A stretch of DNA of 64,000 bases from Paracidovorax valerianellae (GCF_900102625.1 NZ_FMZC01000014.1:62001-126000), one strand, 5' to 3'. Numbered from the stretch's first letter, positions 52,769 through 62,838 are shown. The notes: generated from the letters alone by a model not told the origin. Translations and numbers: made by a program.

Positions 52769-53545
52769 GTGAAGCCCTGGACGCCCTTCCCGACCTCCGA
52801 CGCCTTTCCCTTCACGGCCGCTTCGGTGCGCAGCCAATGGAGCCGCCTGCATGCGGGCGATGCCGAACCCTGTCCGGACGATGGCCCCGTGATGGATGCC
52901 TGGGTGCTCTTTCACCGCGGCGCCTTCGAAGAGGCGGCGCATGCCGGGCTGGCCGCGGGCGGCGCAGGCATCACGGTGGCCAACAAGGCCACCATCGTCT
53001 ACGCGAACTACCTGGAGCCGCACGAAGACCGCCGCCTGGCGCTGCTGACCGAAGCGGCCGAGCGGGCCGCTGAACAGATGCGCGCGGAGCCGGCCAATCC
53101 CAACGCCTGGTTCTGGCATGCCTACGCGATCGGCCGCTACAGCCAGGGCATCAGCGTGGCCAAGGCCATGGCGCAGGGCCTGGGCAGCCGCGTGCGCAAG
53201 TCGCTCGAACAGGCCATCGTGCTATCGCCCGGCCATGCCGATGCGCGGCTGGCGCTGGCGGTGTTCCATGCCGAGATCATCGACAAGGTCGGCGAAATGG
53301 TGGGCAGCATGACCTATGGCGCGCGCAAGGCCAGCAGCCTGCGGCTTTTCGAGGAAGCCTTCGCCATCCACCCGGAGTCGGTGATCGGCAAGATCGAGTA
53401 TGCGAACGCACTGCTCATCCTGGAGGGCGACCAGCGCATGGACGATGCCACGCGCCTGTATGAAGAGGCGGCCGCCACCCAGCCGGCCGATGCGCTGGAG
53501 CAACTCGGCGTGGAGCTGGCCCAGATCGAACTCGCCGAAGGCTGA
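52769..53545 (+). CDS. TPR-like repeat protein
   Basis: This helical protein of 258 residues contains tetratricopeptide-like units (MDAWVLFHRGAFEEAAHAGL near the N-terminus, ADARLALAVFHAEIIDKVGEM, and DDATRLYEEAAATQPADALEQ near the C-terminus), which normally mediate protein-protein contacts. No signal peptide is evident. I used the GTG at 52769 because GAGGAG lies seven bases before it; an ATG at 52736 in the same frame would add 11 residues. It begins 36 bp after the TetR gene and may be co-transcribed. Function unknown. Confidence 0.75.
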   Translation: MKPWTPFPTSDAFPFTAASVRSQWSRLHAGDAEPCPDDGPVMDAWVLFHRGAFEEAAHAGLAAGGAGITVANKATIVYANYLEPHEDRRLALLTEAAERAAEQMRAEPANPNAWFWHAYAIGRYSQGISVAKAMAQGLGSRVRKSLEQAIVLSPGHADARLALAVFHAEIIDKVGEMVGSMTYGARKASSLRLFEEAFAIHPESVIGKIEYANALLILEGDQRMDDATRLYEEAAATQPADALEQLGVELAQIELAEG

Positions 53546-53571
53546 CTGCGGGCGAACGGCCGGCGAGCCGA

Positions 53572-54363
53572 CTAACGGCGCTCGCGGTCGGGAATGCTTT
53601 CGGTGAACCGCTGCGCGGCGATGGCCAGCAGGCCGTCGAAGATGAGGTTTTCGACCAGATCGAACGGCCGGGTCATGCTGGGGGCCATCTTCCAGCCCGC
53701 GCCGCCCGTCATCATGCAGGCCGGCGGCTCGCCGCAGTGCTGCGTGACGTGCTGCACCATGCGCTCCACCGCGCCAGCGATGGCATAGGTGCCTCCGCTC
53801 GTGAGCGCATCGCTCGTGTTGGTGGGAAAGAGCCGCACTTCGCCCGTGGGCACATGCAGGCCCGCGGTGCCGGTTTCCAGGGCCCGCAGCATGATCCCGT
53901 GGCCGGGCAGGATCAGCCCGCCCAGGAATCGGCCCTCCGCATCGATGGCCTCGACCGTCACGGCGGTGCCGACCATCACCACGATCAGCGGGCGTGCCGG
54001 GCCTTGTTCGAGAAGCCGGTGGCGGGCGCCGATCATGGCCACCCAGCGGTCCGAGCCCAGCCGGGTGGGATGGTCGTAGCCGTTGACCAGCCCCGCTTCC
54101 TGCGCGGACGACACCACCCACAGCGGCAGCACGTCCCACAGTTCCATCTGCTCCATCACGCGGCGGCGCACGGCATCGCCGGCGACCACGCAGCCCAGCA
54201 TGCGCTCGGGCACGGGCAGCCCGGCCCACGAGCTTTCCGCCAGCCGTTCGATGTTGTCCAGAAATTCAGCGCCGTGGGCGAGCACAGCGGCGCCCGGCTG
54301 GGGAGCGTCGTACATCGCCCATTTCAAGCGCGTGTTGCCGACGTCGATGGCCAGAAAAGTCAT
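53572..54363 (-). CDS. coaX: Type III pantothenate kinase
   Basis: CoaX phosphorylates pantothenate, the first step of CoA synthesis. The 263-residue protein belongs to the ASKHA fold: [16 protein letters not shown] at the N-terminus (phosphate-binding Asp), [21 protein letters not shown] in the middle with the conserved Asp, [14 protein letters not shown], and [22 protein letters not shown]. It converges with the TPR gene, 26 bp apart, and is divergent from the LysM/BON gene, with about 200 bp between that show no clear promoter. Confidence 0.95.
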   Translation of the reverse strand: MTFLAIDVGNTRLKWAMYDAPQPGAAVLAHGAEFLDNIERLAESSWAGLPVPERMLGCVVAGDAVRRRVMEQMELWDVLPLWVVSSAQEAGLVNGYDHPTRLGSDRWVAMIGARHRLLEQGPARPLIVVMVGTAVTVEAIDAEGRFLGGLILPGHGIMLRALETGTAGLHVPTGEVRLFPTNTSDALTSGGTYAIAGAVERMVQHVTQHCGEPPACMMTGGAGWKMAPSMTRPFDLVENLIFDGLLAIAAQRFTESIPDRERR

Positions 54364-54565
54364 GCGGGATTATCACGAGTTTTACAAACCGCACTTTCTT
54401 GCAGGAGACACCTGCGCGGCAGGGCGCCAGCCCGGCGCATACGGGGCGCCGGCCAGAGCGATGGGCCGCGCGCAAAGCCCTTCGGGCGGCTGTCCGACAG
54501 GCGCTCTGCCGTTGGAGGGACTACAGTGGCCGGTCCGATCCACAGACCATTCAAGGAGCCAGCAC

Positions 54566-55048
54566 ATGGGACTTTTCAGCTTCATCAAGGAAGCCGGTGA
54601 AAAACTGTTCGGCGGCAAGGATGCCCAGGCAGCCACCACCGCAGCGCCGACGCAGGACGAACTGAACGCCAAGGCGGGCAAGGCCATCGAGACCTACATC
54701 GCGTCGCAGAACCTCGGCGTGGGCAACGTCCAGGTGGCGTTCGCCGGCCCCGAGGGCAAGGTCACCGTGAAGGGCGAAGCGCCCACGCAGGCCGCCAAGG
54801 AAAAGGTCACCCTGTGCTGCGGCAACGTCGCCAGCGTGACCAGCGTCGACAACCAGATGACCGTCACCAACCCTGAGCCCGAAGCCCAGTACCACGACGT
54901 GGTGCGCGGCGACACCCTCTCGGCCATTGCCAAGAAGTTCTACGGCGACGCCAACAAGTACCCCAAGATCTTCGAAGCCAACCAGCCCATGCTGACGCAC
55001 CCCGACAAGATCTACCCCGGCCAGAAGCTGCGCATTCCCGCGCTCTGA
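54566..55048 (+). CDS. lysM: BON and LysM domain protein, LysM/Kbp (YgaU) family
   Basis: This 160-residue protein has an N-terminal KEAGEKLFGGKDA segment, a BON domain over about 35-98 (GVGNVQVAFAGPEGKVTVKG, NVASVTSVDNQMTV) and a LysM domain over about 110-159 (HDVVRGDTLSAIAKKFYGDA, IYPGQKLRIPAL). It matches E. coli Kbp (YgaU), a potassium-binding cytoplasmic protein; the absence of a signal peptide fits. AAGGAG lies seven bases before the ATG. Two adjacent Cys (LCCGN) are unusual for the family as I know it. Confidence 0.93.
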   Translation: MGLFSFIKEAGEKLFGGKDAQAATTAAPTQDELNAKAGKAIETYIASQNLGVGNVQVAFAGPEGKVTVKGEAPTQAAKEKVTLCCGNVASVTSVDNQMTVTNPEPEAQYHDVVRGDTLSAIAKKFYGDANKYPKIFEANQPMLTHPDKIYPGQKLRIPAL

Positions 55049-55076
55049 CCCTCGGCGCCATCAATCGCCTTCCCGA

Positions 55077-55100
55077 ACGGGCCCGCAAGGGCCCGTTTTT
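55077..55100 (+). terminator. Rho-independent terminator of the LysM/BON gene
   Basis: ACGGGCCC at 55077-55084 pairs with GGGCCCGT at 55089-55096 around GCAA, followed by T (55096-55100). It lies 28 bp after the stop codon. Confidence 0.9.
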
Positions 55101-55150
55101 CATGGCGGCATGTTGACAGATGGGTGCCCGTCAGTGGCCAGCCCAGGCGC

Positions 55151-55606
55151 TCAGCCCTGGCGCCAAGGCAGGCCGCGCAGGCGCCAGCCGCCCTTCAGGT
55201 TGCGGTGGCCGTTCTCGTCGGCGTCGCCTTCGAAGCCTTCCAGGATGTTGTACGCCTTGAGCCCCAGCTCCGTGGCCCGCCGCGCGGCCGCCACCGAGCG
55301 CACGCCGCTGCGGCACAGCAGCACGGCCTGGCGGCCCGGGGGCACGGCGGCGAGGATCGCAGCGTCGTACTGCAGGTTGGGCACCATGCCAGGCCAGTGC
55401 TTCCAGGGCACGGCGACGGCGCCGGGCACGAAGCCGACCCAGTCGCGCTCGGCGTCGGTGCGCACATCCACCAGCACGGCCTGGCCCGACTGCACCCATT
55501 GCCAAGCCAGCTCTGGCGACACGTCGCCCGCATAGCCTTCGGCCGGCTGCGGACCCTCCGGAACCGAGGAGGAAGCGGAGGAAGAGGAAGAAGCGTTGGA
55601 AGTCAT
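55151..55606 (-). CDS. Rhodanese-like sulfurtransferase domain protein
   Basis: This 151-residue protein has a Ser-rich N-terminus (about 15 Ser in 25 residues), then one rhodanese domain: SPELAWQWVQSGQAVLVDVRT near residue 30, GAVAVPWKHWPGM, and the active-site loop LLCRSGVRSVAAARRA with the catalytic Cys. The domain would carry persulfide sulfur. It lies about 75 bp after the YgjP-like gene on the same strand. The C-terminal Gly/Arg-rich end (NLKGGWRLRGLPW) is typical. Partner unknown. Confidence 0.88.
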   Translation of the reverse strand: MTSNASSSSSASSSVPEGPQPAEGYAGDVSPELAWQWVQSGQAVLVDVRTDAERDWVGFVPGAVAVPWKHWPGMVPNLQYDAAILAAVPPGRQAVLLCRSGVRSVAAARRATELGLKAYNILEGFEGDADENGHRNLKGGWRLRGLPWRQG

Positions 55607-55681
55607 GCGCGGCATTTTGTCAGCACCCGCAGTGGGGCCGTACGGGTTTTCAAGCACTGCCGTCAGGGGCTTGCCGCGGCG

Positions 55682-56716
55682 TCAATCCCAGGGCGGCGCG
55701 GGCTCGTCGCGCAGGCGCCCGCGCAGGTCGGCGTAGTCGGGCACGACGGTGCGCACGGTGTCCCAAAAGCGGGGGCTGTGGTCCATCACACGCAGGTGCG
55801 ACAGCTCATGGGCCACCACGTAATCGATGATGGCCGGGCGGTAGTGCAGCAGCCGCCAGTTCAAGCGGATGGAACCGTCCGCGCGGGCGCTGCCCCAGCG
55901 GGTCTGGGCACTGGACAGGCGCAGGCTTTTCCAGCGCACGCCCAGGAGCGGCGCGAAATGGTCGAGCCGCGCGATGAAGCGCTGGCGGGCATCGCGCATG
56001 AGCCAGGCCTGCACGGCATCCCGCACCTGGGCGGGCGAGGCGGTGTGCGCCAGGCCGATGTGCAACTGGCGCTGGCCCTCCGGCCCTTCGACCAGCGCGC
56101 CGCCCGTGCCGCGAAAGCCGTGCGTCGGGTCCAGCACCACCGTGAGCGGCTCGCCCAGGTAGGGCAGCACGGCACCGTCGCCCCAGGCGATGCGCGAGCC
56201 TTCCACGCGCTGCTGGCGGGCCTGGGCTTCGCCGAGCTTGCGCAGAATCCACGCGGACTTTTCCTGCAGCGCCGCGTCCACCGCCGCCAGCGTCACCCAG
56301 CCCGGCGCGCGCACCGAGAGCCCATCCGCCCCCACCGTGAAGCCGATGGTTCGCCGCCGGGCGCGCTGCAGCGCATAAGCCACCAGGGCATCGCCCAGCA
56401 GCACTTCGCGGCTGGCGCGGGGGTGGCGAAAGATCGCAGGTGACAGCAGCGTGCCCAAAGGGGCGGCGGGAGCCGGTGGCGATGGCGATGCGGAGGGAGA
56501 AGCCGCGGGCTTGGCGGGTGCTGGCGGCGCCACGACCGGTCCGCGCTTTTGACCGTCTTTTGCTACTGATTTAATAGCATCTCCGGCAATGAAATCGCCG
56601 GTACCCGCCTGTTTTTGCTTGGAACCGCTCTGCCGAGGCTCAGGCGCAGGCTGCGGCGGATCGGCCGGGGCCGGGCCGCCGAAGAGATCGAGCGCCAGCT
56701 GCACCAGCCGCTGCAT
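55682..56716 (-). CDS. YgjP-like zinc metallopeptidase (M48-type), with repeat-encoded linker
   Basis: This 344-residue protein has an N-terminal segment, a Pro/Ala-rich linker to about residue 90, and a YgjP-like (DUF45) domain: RRRTIGFTVGADGLSVRAPGW near 120, WKSLRLSSAQTRWGSARADG, LLHYRPAIIDYVVAHELSHL with the zinc motif HELSH (about residues 300-304), and the third ligand region in MDHSPRFWDTV. Residues about 32-58 are encoded by a palindromic repeat copy. The ATG at 56716 overlaps the plsC stop (TGATG). The gene belongs to the glyQ-to-ygjP run of genes; function unknown. Confidence 0.88.
   Translation of the reverse strand: MQRLVQLALDLFGGPAPADPPQPAPEPRQSGSKQKQAGTGDFIAGDAIKSVAKDGQKRGPVVAPPAPAKPAASPSASPSPPAPAAPLGTLLSPAIFRHPRASREVLLGDALVAYALQRARRRTIGFTVGADGLSVRAPGWVTLAAVDAALQEKSAWILRKLGEAQARQQRVEGSRIAWGDGAVLPYLGEPLTVVLDPTHGFRGTGGALVEGPEGQRQLHIGLAHTASPAQVRDAVQAWLMRDARQRFIARLDHFAPLLGVRWKSLRLSSAQTRWGSARADGSIRLNWRLLHYRPAIIDYVVAHELSHLRVMDHSPRFWDTVRTVVPDYADLRGRLRDEPAPPWD
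56561..56612 (-). repeat. Palindromic repeat copy inside the YgjP-like gene
   Basis: TGCTACTGATTTAATAGCA at 56561-56579 carries the inverted-pair core. CCGGC/GCCGG arms follow at 56583-56601, giving a second hairpin as in other copies. It encodes part of the linker before the peptidase domain, with the frame intact. Confidence 0.6.
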
Positions 56717-57462
56717 CACCGCCTCGTCGGATACGCCTCGGGGTCGAGGCGCTGCATTTCGTTTTCGATCCAGGCCTCGACCTCGCGCATCAACTCGTCG
56801 GGCTTGCGGCCTTCGGTCGGGATGGGGCGGCCGATGGACACGTCCACGGTGCCCGGCCGCTTGATGAAGGCCTTGCGCGGCCACACCTTGGCCGAGGTGA
56901 CGGCGATGGGCACCACCGGCACGCCGGCCTCGATGGCCAGGCGCGTGCCGCCGCTCTTGTATTGGCCCTTGCGCCCACGCTCTACGCGCGTGCCTTCGGG
57001 AAACATGATTACCCACGTGCCTTTGGACAGCAGCGCGCGGCCCTGCTGCAGCACCTTCACGAAGGCGCGGGCGCGCTGGCCGCGGTCGATGTGGATCATG
57101 TCCAGGCTGCCGATGGACCAGCCGAAGAACGGCACGTACAGCAGCTCTTTCTTGAACACGTAGGCCAGGGGGCGCGGCATGATCGCCGGCATCAGGAAGG
57201 TCTCGTAGGTGGACTGGTGCTTGACCAGCAGCACCACGCCCTGCCCGGGATCGGTGGGCAGGTGCTCCATGCCCGTGATGCGCGTGCGGATGCCCATGAT
57301 GACGCGCGCCGCGTCGGTGCTGAGCTTGAGCCAGGCGCGCGCGATGCGGTAGCGCGTGCGGCTGTTGGCGCCGAACAGGCGCACCAGCAGGATGAGCAGC
57401 GTGTAGGGCACCACGGTGACGCCCATCCAGAGCAGATGGAGAATGGAACGGATCAGGGCCAT
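56716..57462 (-). CDS. plsC: 1-acyl-sn-glycerol-3-phosphate acyltransferase, PlsC family
   Basis: PlsC acylates lysophosphatidic acid in phospholipid synthesis at the inner membrane. The 248-residue protein has N-terminal hydrophobic helices (LHLLWMGVTVVPYTLLILLV), the acyltransferase motif LLVKHQSTYETFLMP, where the usual HX4D reads HX4E, and motif III IMFPEGTRVERGRKGQYKSG. GVPVVPIAVTSAKVW lies further on. It overlaps the YgjP-like gene and is followed by it in an operon with gmhB, glyS and glyQ upstream. Confidence 0.92.
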   Translation of the reverse strand: MALIRSILHLLWMGVTVVPYTLLILLVRLFGANSRTRYRIARAWLKLSTDAARVIMGIRTRITGMEHLPTDPGQGVVLLVKHQSTYETFLMPAIMPRPLAYVFKKELLYVPFFGWSIGSLDMIHIDRGQRARAFVKVLQQGRALLSKGTWVIMFPEGTRVERGRKGQYKSGGTRLAIEAGVPVVPIAVTSAKVWPRKAFIKRPGTVDVSIGRPIPTEGRKPDELMREVEAWIENEMQRLDPEAYPTRR

Positions 57463-57488
57463 GGCAATCGGGGAAAAGAGTGTTTTCG

Positions 57489-57537
57489 GGCTCCAGCGCT
57501 ACGTGGACGTGCGCTGGCAGCTATTCATTCAATAGCA
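57489..57537. repeat. Palindromic repeat between gmhB and plsC
   Basis: GGCTCCAGCGCT at 57489-57500 and GCGCTGGCAGCTAT at 57511-57524, followed by TCATTCAATAGCA, reproduce the element seen at 28839 and 61529. It lies in the 75-bp gap after the gmhB stop and may act as a terminator or stabiliser for the leftward transcript. Confidence 0.7.
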
Positions 57538-58128
57538 TCAGACGGCAAGGTTCAAGCCCGGTGCCGCGGCGGCGGTGGCGGACTGCCCGGCCACATGGTC
57601 GGCGAAGTCCGCCAGGCTGGCATGCACCTGCGTGCCTTCGGGCCACGGCGCAGGCAGTGCTTCGCCAGGGGCCACCGGCACCGGCTGGCCCGTGCACACG
57701 AGGTGCAGGCGCGCACCGATGGCGGCGCCGGCCTGCAGGTGCTCGATGCAATTGCCGGCCACCAGCACTTCGTCGCCTTCCATGCCGTAGCGGTCGCGGA
57801 TCTGTTCCATCAGCCCCGGCGCCGGCTTGCGGCAGGCGCACTGGTCGTCGGGCGCGTGCGGGCAGTAAAACACCGCGTCGATGCGCCCGCCCACCGCGGC
57901 CAGTTGCCGGTGCAGCTTGGCATGGATGGCATTGAGCGCCAGCACGTCGAACAATCCACGCCCCAGCCCGGGCTGGTTGGTGGCGACGACCACGTGCCAG
58001 CCGGCATGGTTGAGCCGCGCCACGGCCTCCAGCGCGCCGGGCAGCGGGGTCCACTCTTCGGGCGAGGCGATGAAGCTCTCGCCCAGGGGGTTGAGCGTGC
58101 CGTCGCGGTCGAGGATGGCGATTTTCAT
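57538..58128 (-). CDS. gmhB: HAD-family phosphatase, GmhB-like, with altered metal-binding motif
   Basis: GmhB dephosphorylates D-glycero-D-manno-heptose 1,7-bisphosphate for LPS core synthesis. The 196-residue protein starts MKIAILDRDGTLNP with both catalytic Asp, has the phosphate-site Thr in VVVATNQPGLGRG, the zinc-site Cys/His (CPHAPDDQCACRKPAP) and the motif III Lys. The usual acidic motif GD(S/T)xxD reads instead GNCIEHLQAG near residue 120, so the metal-coordinating Asp residues appear replaced. It lies between glyS and plsC on the same strand, the usual place for gmhB here. Function may be altered. Confidence 0.85.
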   Translation of the reverse strand: MKIAILDRDGTLNPLGESFIASPEEWTPLPGALEAVARLNHAGWHVVVATNQPGLGRGLFDVLALNAIHAKLHRQLAAVGGRIDAVFYCPHAPDDQCACRKPAPGLMEQIRDRYGMEGDEVLVAGNCIEHLQAGAAIGARLHLVCTGQPVPVAPGEALPAPWPEGTQVHASLADFADHVAGQSATAAAAPGLNLAV

Positions 58129-58184
58129 GGGGAGGGAGCGCCTGTTGGAAGTCTGCGCCAGCCTACCAGAGCCACCGGCCGACC

Positions 58185-60371
58185 TCAGGCCGCCAGGCGC
58201 GACAGGTCGGCCACGCGGTTCATGGCCTGGTGCAGGCGCTTGAGCAGGCCCTGGCGGTTCAGGCGCAGGTCCAGCGCTTCGGCGTTGACCATCACGTCGT
58301 CGAAGAACGCGTCCACGGGCGCACGCAGCACGGCCAGCGTCTGCAGGCTGCCGGTGTAGTCGCCCGCGTCGAACTGCGCATCGGCCTCGGGCACGAAGCG
58401 CTGCAGTGCGGCGTACAGGTTCTTCTCCGCCTCTTCGTGCAGCAGGCCGGGGTTGACGTGCGGGTCCACGGGGCCGGCCACTTCGGCCTTCTTGAGGATG
58501 TTGCCCACGCGCTTGTTGGCGGCGGCCAGGGCCGGGCTTTCAGGCAGCGCGGCAAAGGCTCGCACGGCGGCCAATTGCTTTTGAACCAGCGACAGGCGCT
58601 GCGGGCGCAGGGCGATGACGGCATCGACCTCTTGTGCGCTGTAGCCTTGCTCGCGCAGGCTGCCGGCGAGGCGGTCGTACATGAAGTCGGCCAGGGGCAC
58701 GGAGGCGTCTTCGATCTTGCTGCCGAAGGCTGGCACTGCGCTGCGCACGAGGGTTTCCAGGTCCAGCGGCAGTTCGCGCTCGACCAGCATGCGGATCACG
58801 CCCAGCGCGTGGCGGCGCAGCGCGAACGGGTCGCGGTCGCCGGTGGGCAGGTTGCCGATGCCGAACATGCCGACCAGCGTTTCCAGCTTGTCGGCCATGG
58901 CCACGATGACGCCGACGTTCTCGCGCGGCAGGTCGTCGCCCGCGAAGCGGGGCTTGTAGTGGTCTTCGATGGCATGGGCCACCTCATGCGCCAGGCCGTC
59001 GTTGGCGGCGTAGTAGCCGCCCATGACGCCCTGCAGCTCGGGGAATTCGCCCACCATGTCGGTGACCAGATCGGCCTTGGACAGCAGCGCGGCCGTGTCC
59101 ACGCACGACAGCAGGTAGTCGCGGGCGATCTCGCCCTCGGCCGAATCCAGGTCGGTGTTGTGCTCGCCGATGCCGGCGAACAGTTGCTCCGCAATGGCTT
59201 TGGCGATGGCGCGCACGCGCTCCACGCGCTCGCCCTGCGTGCCCAGCTTGTTGTGATAGACCACCTTGGACAGGCCTTCGACGCGCGACAGCAGCGTCTT
59301 CTTGCGGTCCTGGTCGAAGAAGAACTTGGCATCGGCCAAGCGGGGGCGCACCACGCGCTCATTGCCCTGCACCACCGCGCTGGCGTCGGCCGGCGTGATG
59401 TTGCTCACCACCAAAAACTGGTGCGAGAGCCGGCCATCGGCCTGCAGCAGCGGGAAATACTTCTGGTTGGCCTTCATCGTGAGAATCAGGCACTCCTGCG
59501 GCACGCCGAGAAACTCCTTCTCGAACTCGCAGATCAGCACGTTGGGACGCTCGACCAGCGCGGTCACTTCGTCGAGTAGCGCATCGTCTTCGATCGGGCG
59601 CACACCGCCGCCCACACGCGCGGCTGCCGCCTGCAACTGGCGCACGATCTCGGCACGGCGTTCGGCGAAGCTGGCGATCACGGCGCCCTGCTCGGCCAGT
59701 TGCTGCGCGTAGCTGTCGGCGCTGGTGACGACGACCGGGTCCACCGCGGCTTCGAAGCGGTGGCCGTGCGTGATGTTGCCCGCGGTCAGGCCCAGGGCCT
59801 TCACCGACAGCAGCACCTCGGTGCCGTGCAGGGCCACCAGGCCGTGCGCGGGGCGCACGAAGCTCACGCTGGTCCAGCCGGGCTGCTCGCAGCCGGAGGC
59901 CAGTTGGTAGCGCATCACCTTCGGGATGGGCAGCTTGGCGATGGATTCGTGCAGGGCCTTTTGCAGGCCTTCGGACAGCGTGGCGCCGCGCACGGTGCTG
60001 TCGTGGAACAGCACTTCGGCCTTGCCGTCCGGCACGCGGCGCAGCGTGGCCACGGCGGAGGCGTCGGCCCCCAGCGCGGCCAGTTTCTTCAGCAGTGCGG
60101 GCGTGGCGTTGCCGGCGGCATCCAGCCCCACGGCGACAGGCATGAGCTTTTGCGACACGGCCTTGTCGGCGGCCTGCGGCGCGACTTCGGTGATGTGCGC
60201 GGCCAGGCGGCGCGGCGAGGCATAGGCCGTCAGGCGGGCGCCCGGCGCGGCCAGGCCCTGGGCCTGGAGCTGCTCGAACAGCACGCCGGCAAAGGCGTCG
60301 CCCAGCTTTTGCAGGGCCTTCGGGGGCAGTTCTTCGACGAACAGTTCAACGAGAAGATTCGGATGGGTCAT
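58185..60371 (-). CDS. glyS: Glycyl-tRNA synthetase beta subunit
   Basis: GlyS is the tRNA-recognising subunit of the alpha2-beta2 glycyl-tRNA synthetase. The 728-residue protein starts NLLVELFVEELPPKALQKLG, a family hallmark, and has GITHGHRF-like sequence (NITHGHRFEAAV), VLICEFEKEFLGVPQECLIL, MKANQKYFPLLQADG and a C-terminal anticodon-binding-like region. It starts 32 bp after glyQ. The ATG at 60371 gives the conserved N-terminus; upstream in-frame sequence lies over glyQ. Confidence 0.97.
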   Translation of the reverse strand: MTHPNLLVELFVEELPPKALQKLGDAFAGVLFEQLQAQGLAAPGARLTAYASPRRLAAHITEVAPQAADKAVSQKLMPVAVGLDAAGNATPALLKKLAALGADASAVATLRRVPDGKAEVLFHDSTVRGATLSEGLQKALHESIAKLPIPKVMRYQLASGCEQPGWTSVSFVRPAHGLVALHGTEVLLSVKALGLTAGNITHGHRFEAAVDPVVVTSADSYAQQLAEQGAVIASFAERRAEIVRQLQAAAARVGGGVRPIEDDALLDEVTALVERPNVLICEFEKEFLGVPQECLILTMKANQKYFPLLQADGRLSHQFLVVSNITPADASAVVQGNERVVRPRLADAKFFFDQDRKKTLLSRVEGLSKVVYHNKLGTQGERVERVRAIAKAIAEQLFAGIGEHNTDLDSAEGEIARDYLLSCVDTAALLSKADLVTDMVGEFPELQGVMGGYYAANDGLAHEVAHAIEDHYKPRFAGDDLPRENVGVIVAMADKLETLVGMFGIGNLPTGDRDPFALRRHALGVIRMLVERELPLDLETLVRSAVPAFGSKIEDASVPLADFMYDRLAGSLREQGYSAQEVDAVIALRPQRLSLVQKQLAAVRAFAALPESPALAAANKRVGNILKKAEVAGPVDPHVNPGLLHEEAEKNLYAALQRFVPEADAQFDAGDYTGSLQTLAVLRAPVDAFFDDVMVNAEALDLRLNRQGLLKRLHQAMNRVADLSRLAA

Positions 60372-60403
60372 GGTGGTCTGTGTTCCTGCTGCGCGTGCGT
60401 GCC

Positions 60404-61345
<942 letters not shown>

Positions 61346-61528
61346 GCGTGTGTCTGGCATGGCGGGGCCATGCGGTTGGTAGAGGGGGTTTGCACGCAGG
61401 GGCGCGCAAAACGTTCGATTTTACGAGCCATGCCCGGCATGCCGGCCAAGGGCGGTGCGAAGCCGCTGCCCACGGGCCGAGGGCCGCGCCGTTTCGGCCC
61501 AGCGCCACCGCAGTGCCTTTTAATAAAA

Positions 61529-61567
61529 ATAGCTGCCAGCGCTTATTGGACAAGCGCTGGCAGCTAT
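61529..61567. terminator. 16-bp perfect palindrome: terminator after fabB, repeat-family member
   Basis: ATAGCTGCCAGCGCTT at 61529-61544 and AAGCGCTGGCAGCTAT at 61552-61567 form a perfect stem with a seven-base loop. It starts 45 bp after the fabB stop, and on the minus strand the stem is followed by TTTTATTAAAA, so it probably terminates fabA-fabB. It also carries TCATTTTTGATG on the other side and is the most regular copy of the repeat family. The rest of the 266-bp gap between glyQ and fabB holds no other feature that I recognise. Confidence 0.8.
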
Positions 61568-61611
61568 CATTTTTGATGCGATGGCGCTCTTGGGAGCGCA
61601 TCGCGCGTCGA

Positions 61612-62838
61612 TCACTCGGACCAGCGGCGCAGCACCAGGCTGGCGTTGGTGCCGCCGAAGCCGAAGCTGTTGGACAGCACGGTGGTCAGTTCGGCATCGC
61701 GAGAGGTGCGCACGATGGGCATGCCCTCGGCGGCCGGGTCCAGGTTCTCGATGTGGGCCGAGCCCGCGATGAACCCGCCCTGCAGCATGTACAGGCAGTA
61801 GATGGCTTCCTGCACGCCCGTCGCGCCCTGCGAGTGGCCGGTGAGCGACTTGGTGGACGAGAACGGTGGCACCGCGTCGCCGAACACTTCGCGCAGCGCG
61901 CGGAGCTCGGGCAGGTCGCCCACCGGGGTGGAGGTGCCGTGCGTGTTCACGTAATCGATGGTGCCGCCGCCGGCTTCCGCGATGGCTTGGCGCATGCAGG
62001 CGATGGCGCCGTCGCCCGAGGGGGCGACCATGTCCTCGCCGTCGGACGACAGTCCGAAGCCGACGATTTCACCCAGGATGGTGGCGCCGCGGGCCTGGGC
62101 ATGCTCCAGGCTTTCCAGCACCAGCGCACCGCCGCCGCCGGCGATCACGAAGCCGTCGCGGTCCGCGTCGTAGGGGCGCGAGGCCGACTCGGGCGTGTCG
62201 TTGAACTTGGCCGACATGGCGCCCATGCCGTCGAACAGCGTGGCCAGGCCCCAGGAGAGCTCTTCACCGCCGCCCGCGAACATGACGTCCTGCAGACCGA
62301 AAGCGATCTGCTGGGCCGCCACGCCCACGCAGTGCGCGGACGTACTGCAGGCCGAGGTGATGGAGAAATTGATGCCCTTGATGGCGAACGCCGTGGACAG
62401 GTTGGCCGACACGGTCGAGCCCATGCAGCGCGTGACCTGGTAGGGCCCCACGCGGCGGATGCCCTTGGAGCGCAGCGTGTCCGCCGCTTCGATCTGGTTG
62501 GCCGGCGAGCCGCCGCCCGAACCCATGATCAGCCCGGTGCGCGGGTGCGACACCTGCGCGGGCGCCAGGCCCGACTGGGCGATGGCGTCCTTGAGCGACA
62601 GGTAGGCATAGGCCGCCGCATCGCCCATGAAACGGCGCTGCTTGCGGTCGATGAGGGCGTCCAGATCGATCTGGGGAGCGCCGGCCACCTGGCTGCGCAG
62701 GCCCATTTCGGCGAACTCGGGCATCGCGCGGATGCCGGATTTGCTCTCACGCAGCGACGTGGTCACTGCCTGCTGGTCATTGCCGATGCACGAGACGATG
62801 CCCGCACCCGTGATGACGACGCGCTTCTTCATGGTCAT
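61612..62838 (-). CDS. fabB: Beta-ketoacyl-ACP synthase I (FabB)
   Basis: FabB condenses malonyl-ACP with acyl-ACP and elongates unsaturated intermediates in fatty acid synthesis. The 408-residue protein has [16 protein letters not shown], the active-site Cys in [14 protein letters not shown], and the two catalytic His in [16 protein letters not shown] and [15 protein letters not shown], with the terminal [14 protein letters not shown]. The start at 62838 overlaps the fabA stop (ATGA), which fixes it as the fabA partner and favours FabB over FabF. Confidence 0.96.
   Translation of the reverse strand: MTMKKRVVITGAGIVSCIGNDQQAVTTSLRESKSGIRAMPEFAEMGLRSQVAGAPQIDLDALIDRKQRRFMGDAAAYAYLSLKDAIAQSGLAPAQVSHPRTGLIMGSGGGSPANQIEAADTLRSKGIRRVGPYQVTRCMGSTVSANLSTAFAIKGINFSITSACSTSAHCVGVAAQQIAFGLQDVMFAGGGEELSWGLATLFDGMGAMSAKFNDTPESASRPYDADRDGFVIAGGGGALVLESLEHAQARGATILGEIVGFGLSSDGEDMVAPSGDGAIACMRQAIAEAGGGTIDYVNTHGTSTPVGDLPELRALREVFGDAVPPFSSTKSLTGHSQGATGVQEAIYCLYMLQGGFIAGSAHIENLDPAAEGMPIVRTSRDAELTTVLSNSFGFGGTNASLVLRRWSE

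Noticed and set aside
55565-55600. Purine-rich stretch considered as a microsatellite or regulatory tract
   Set aside because: It encodes the Ser-rich N-terminus of the rhodanese on the minus strand.
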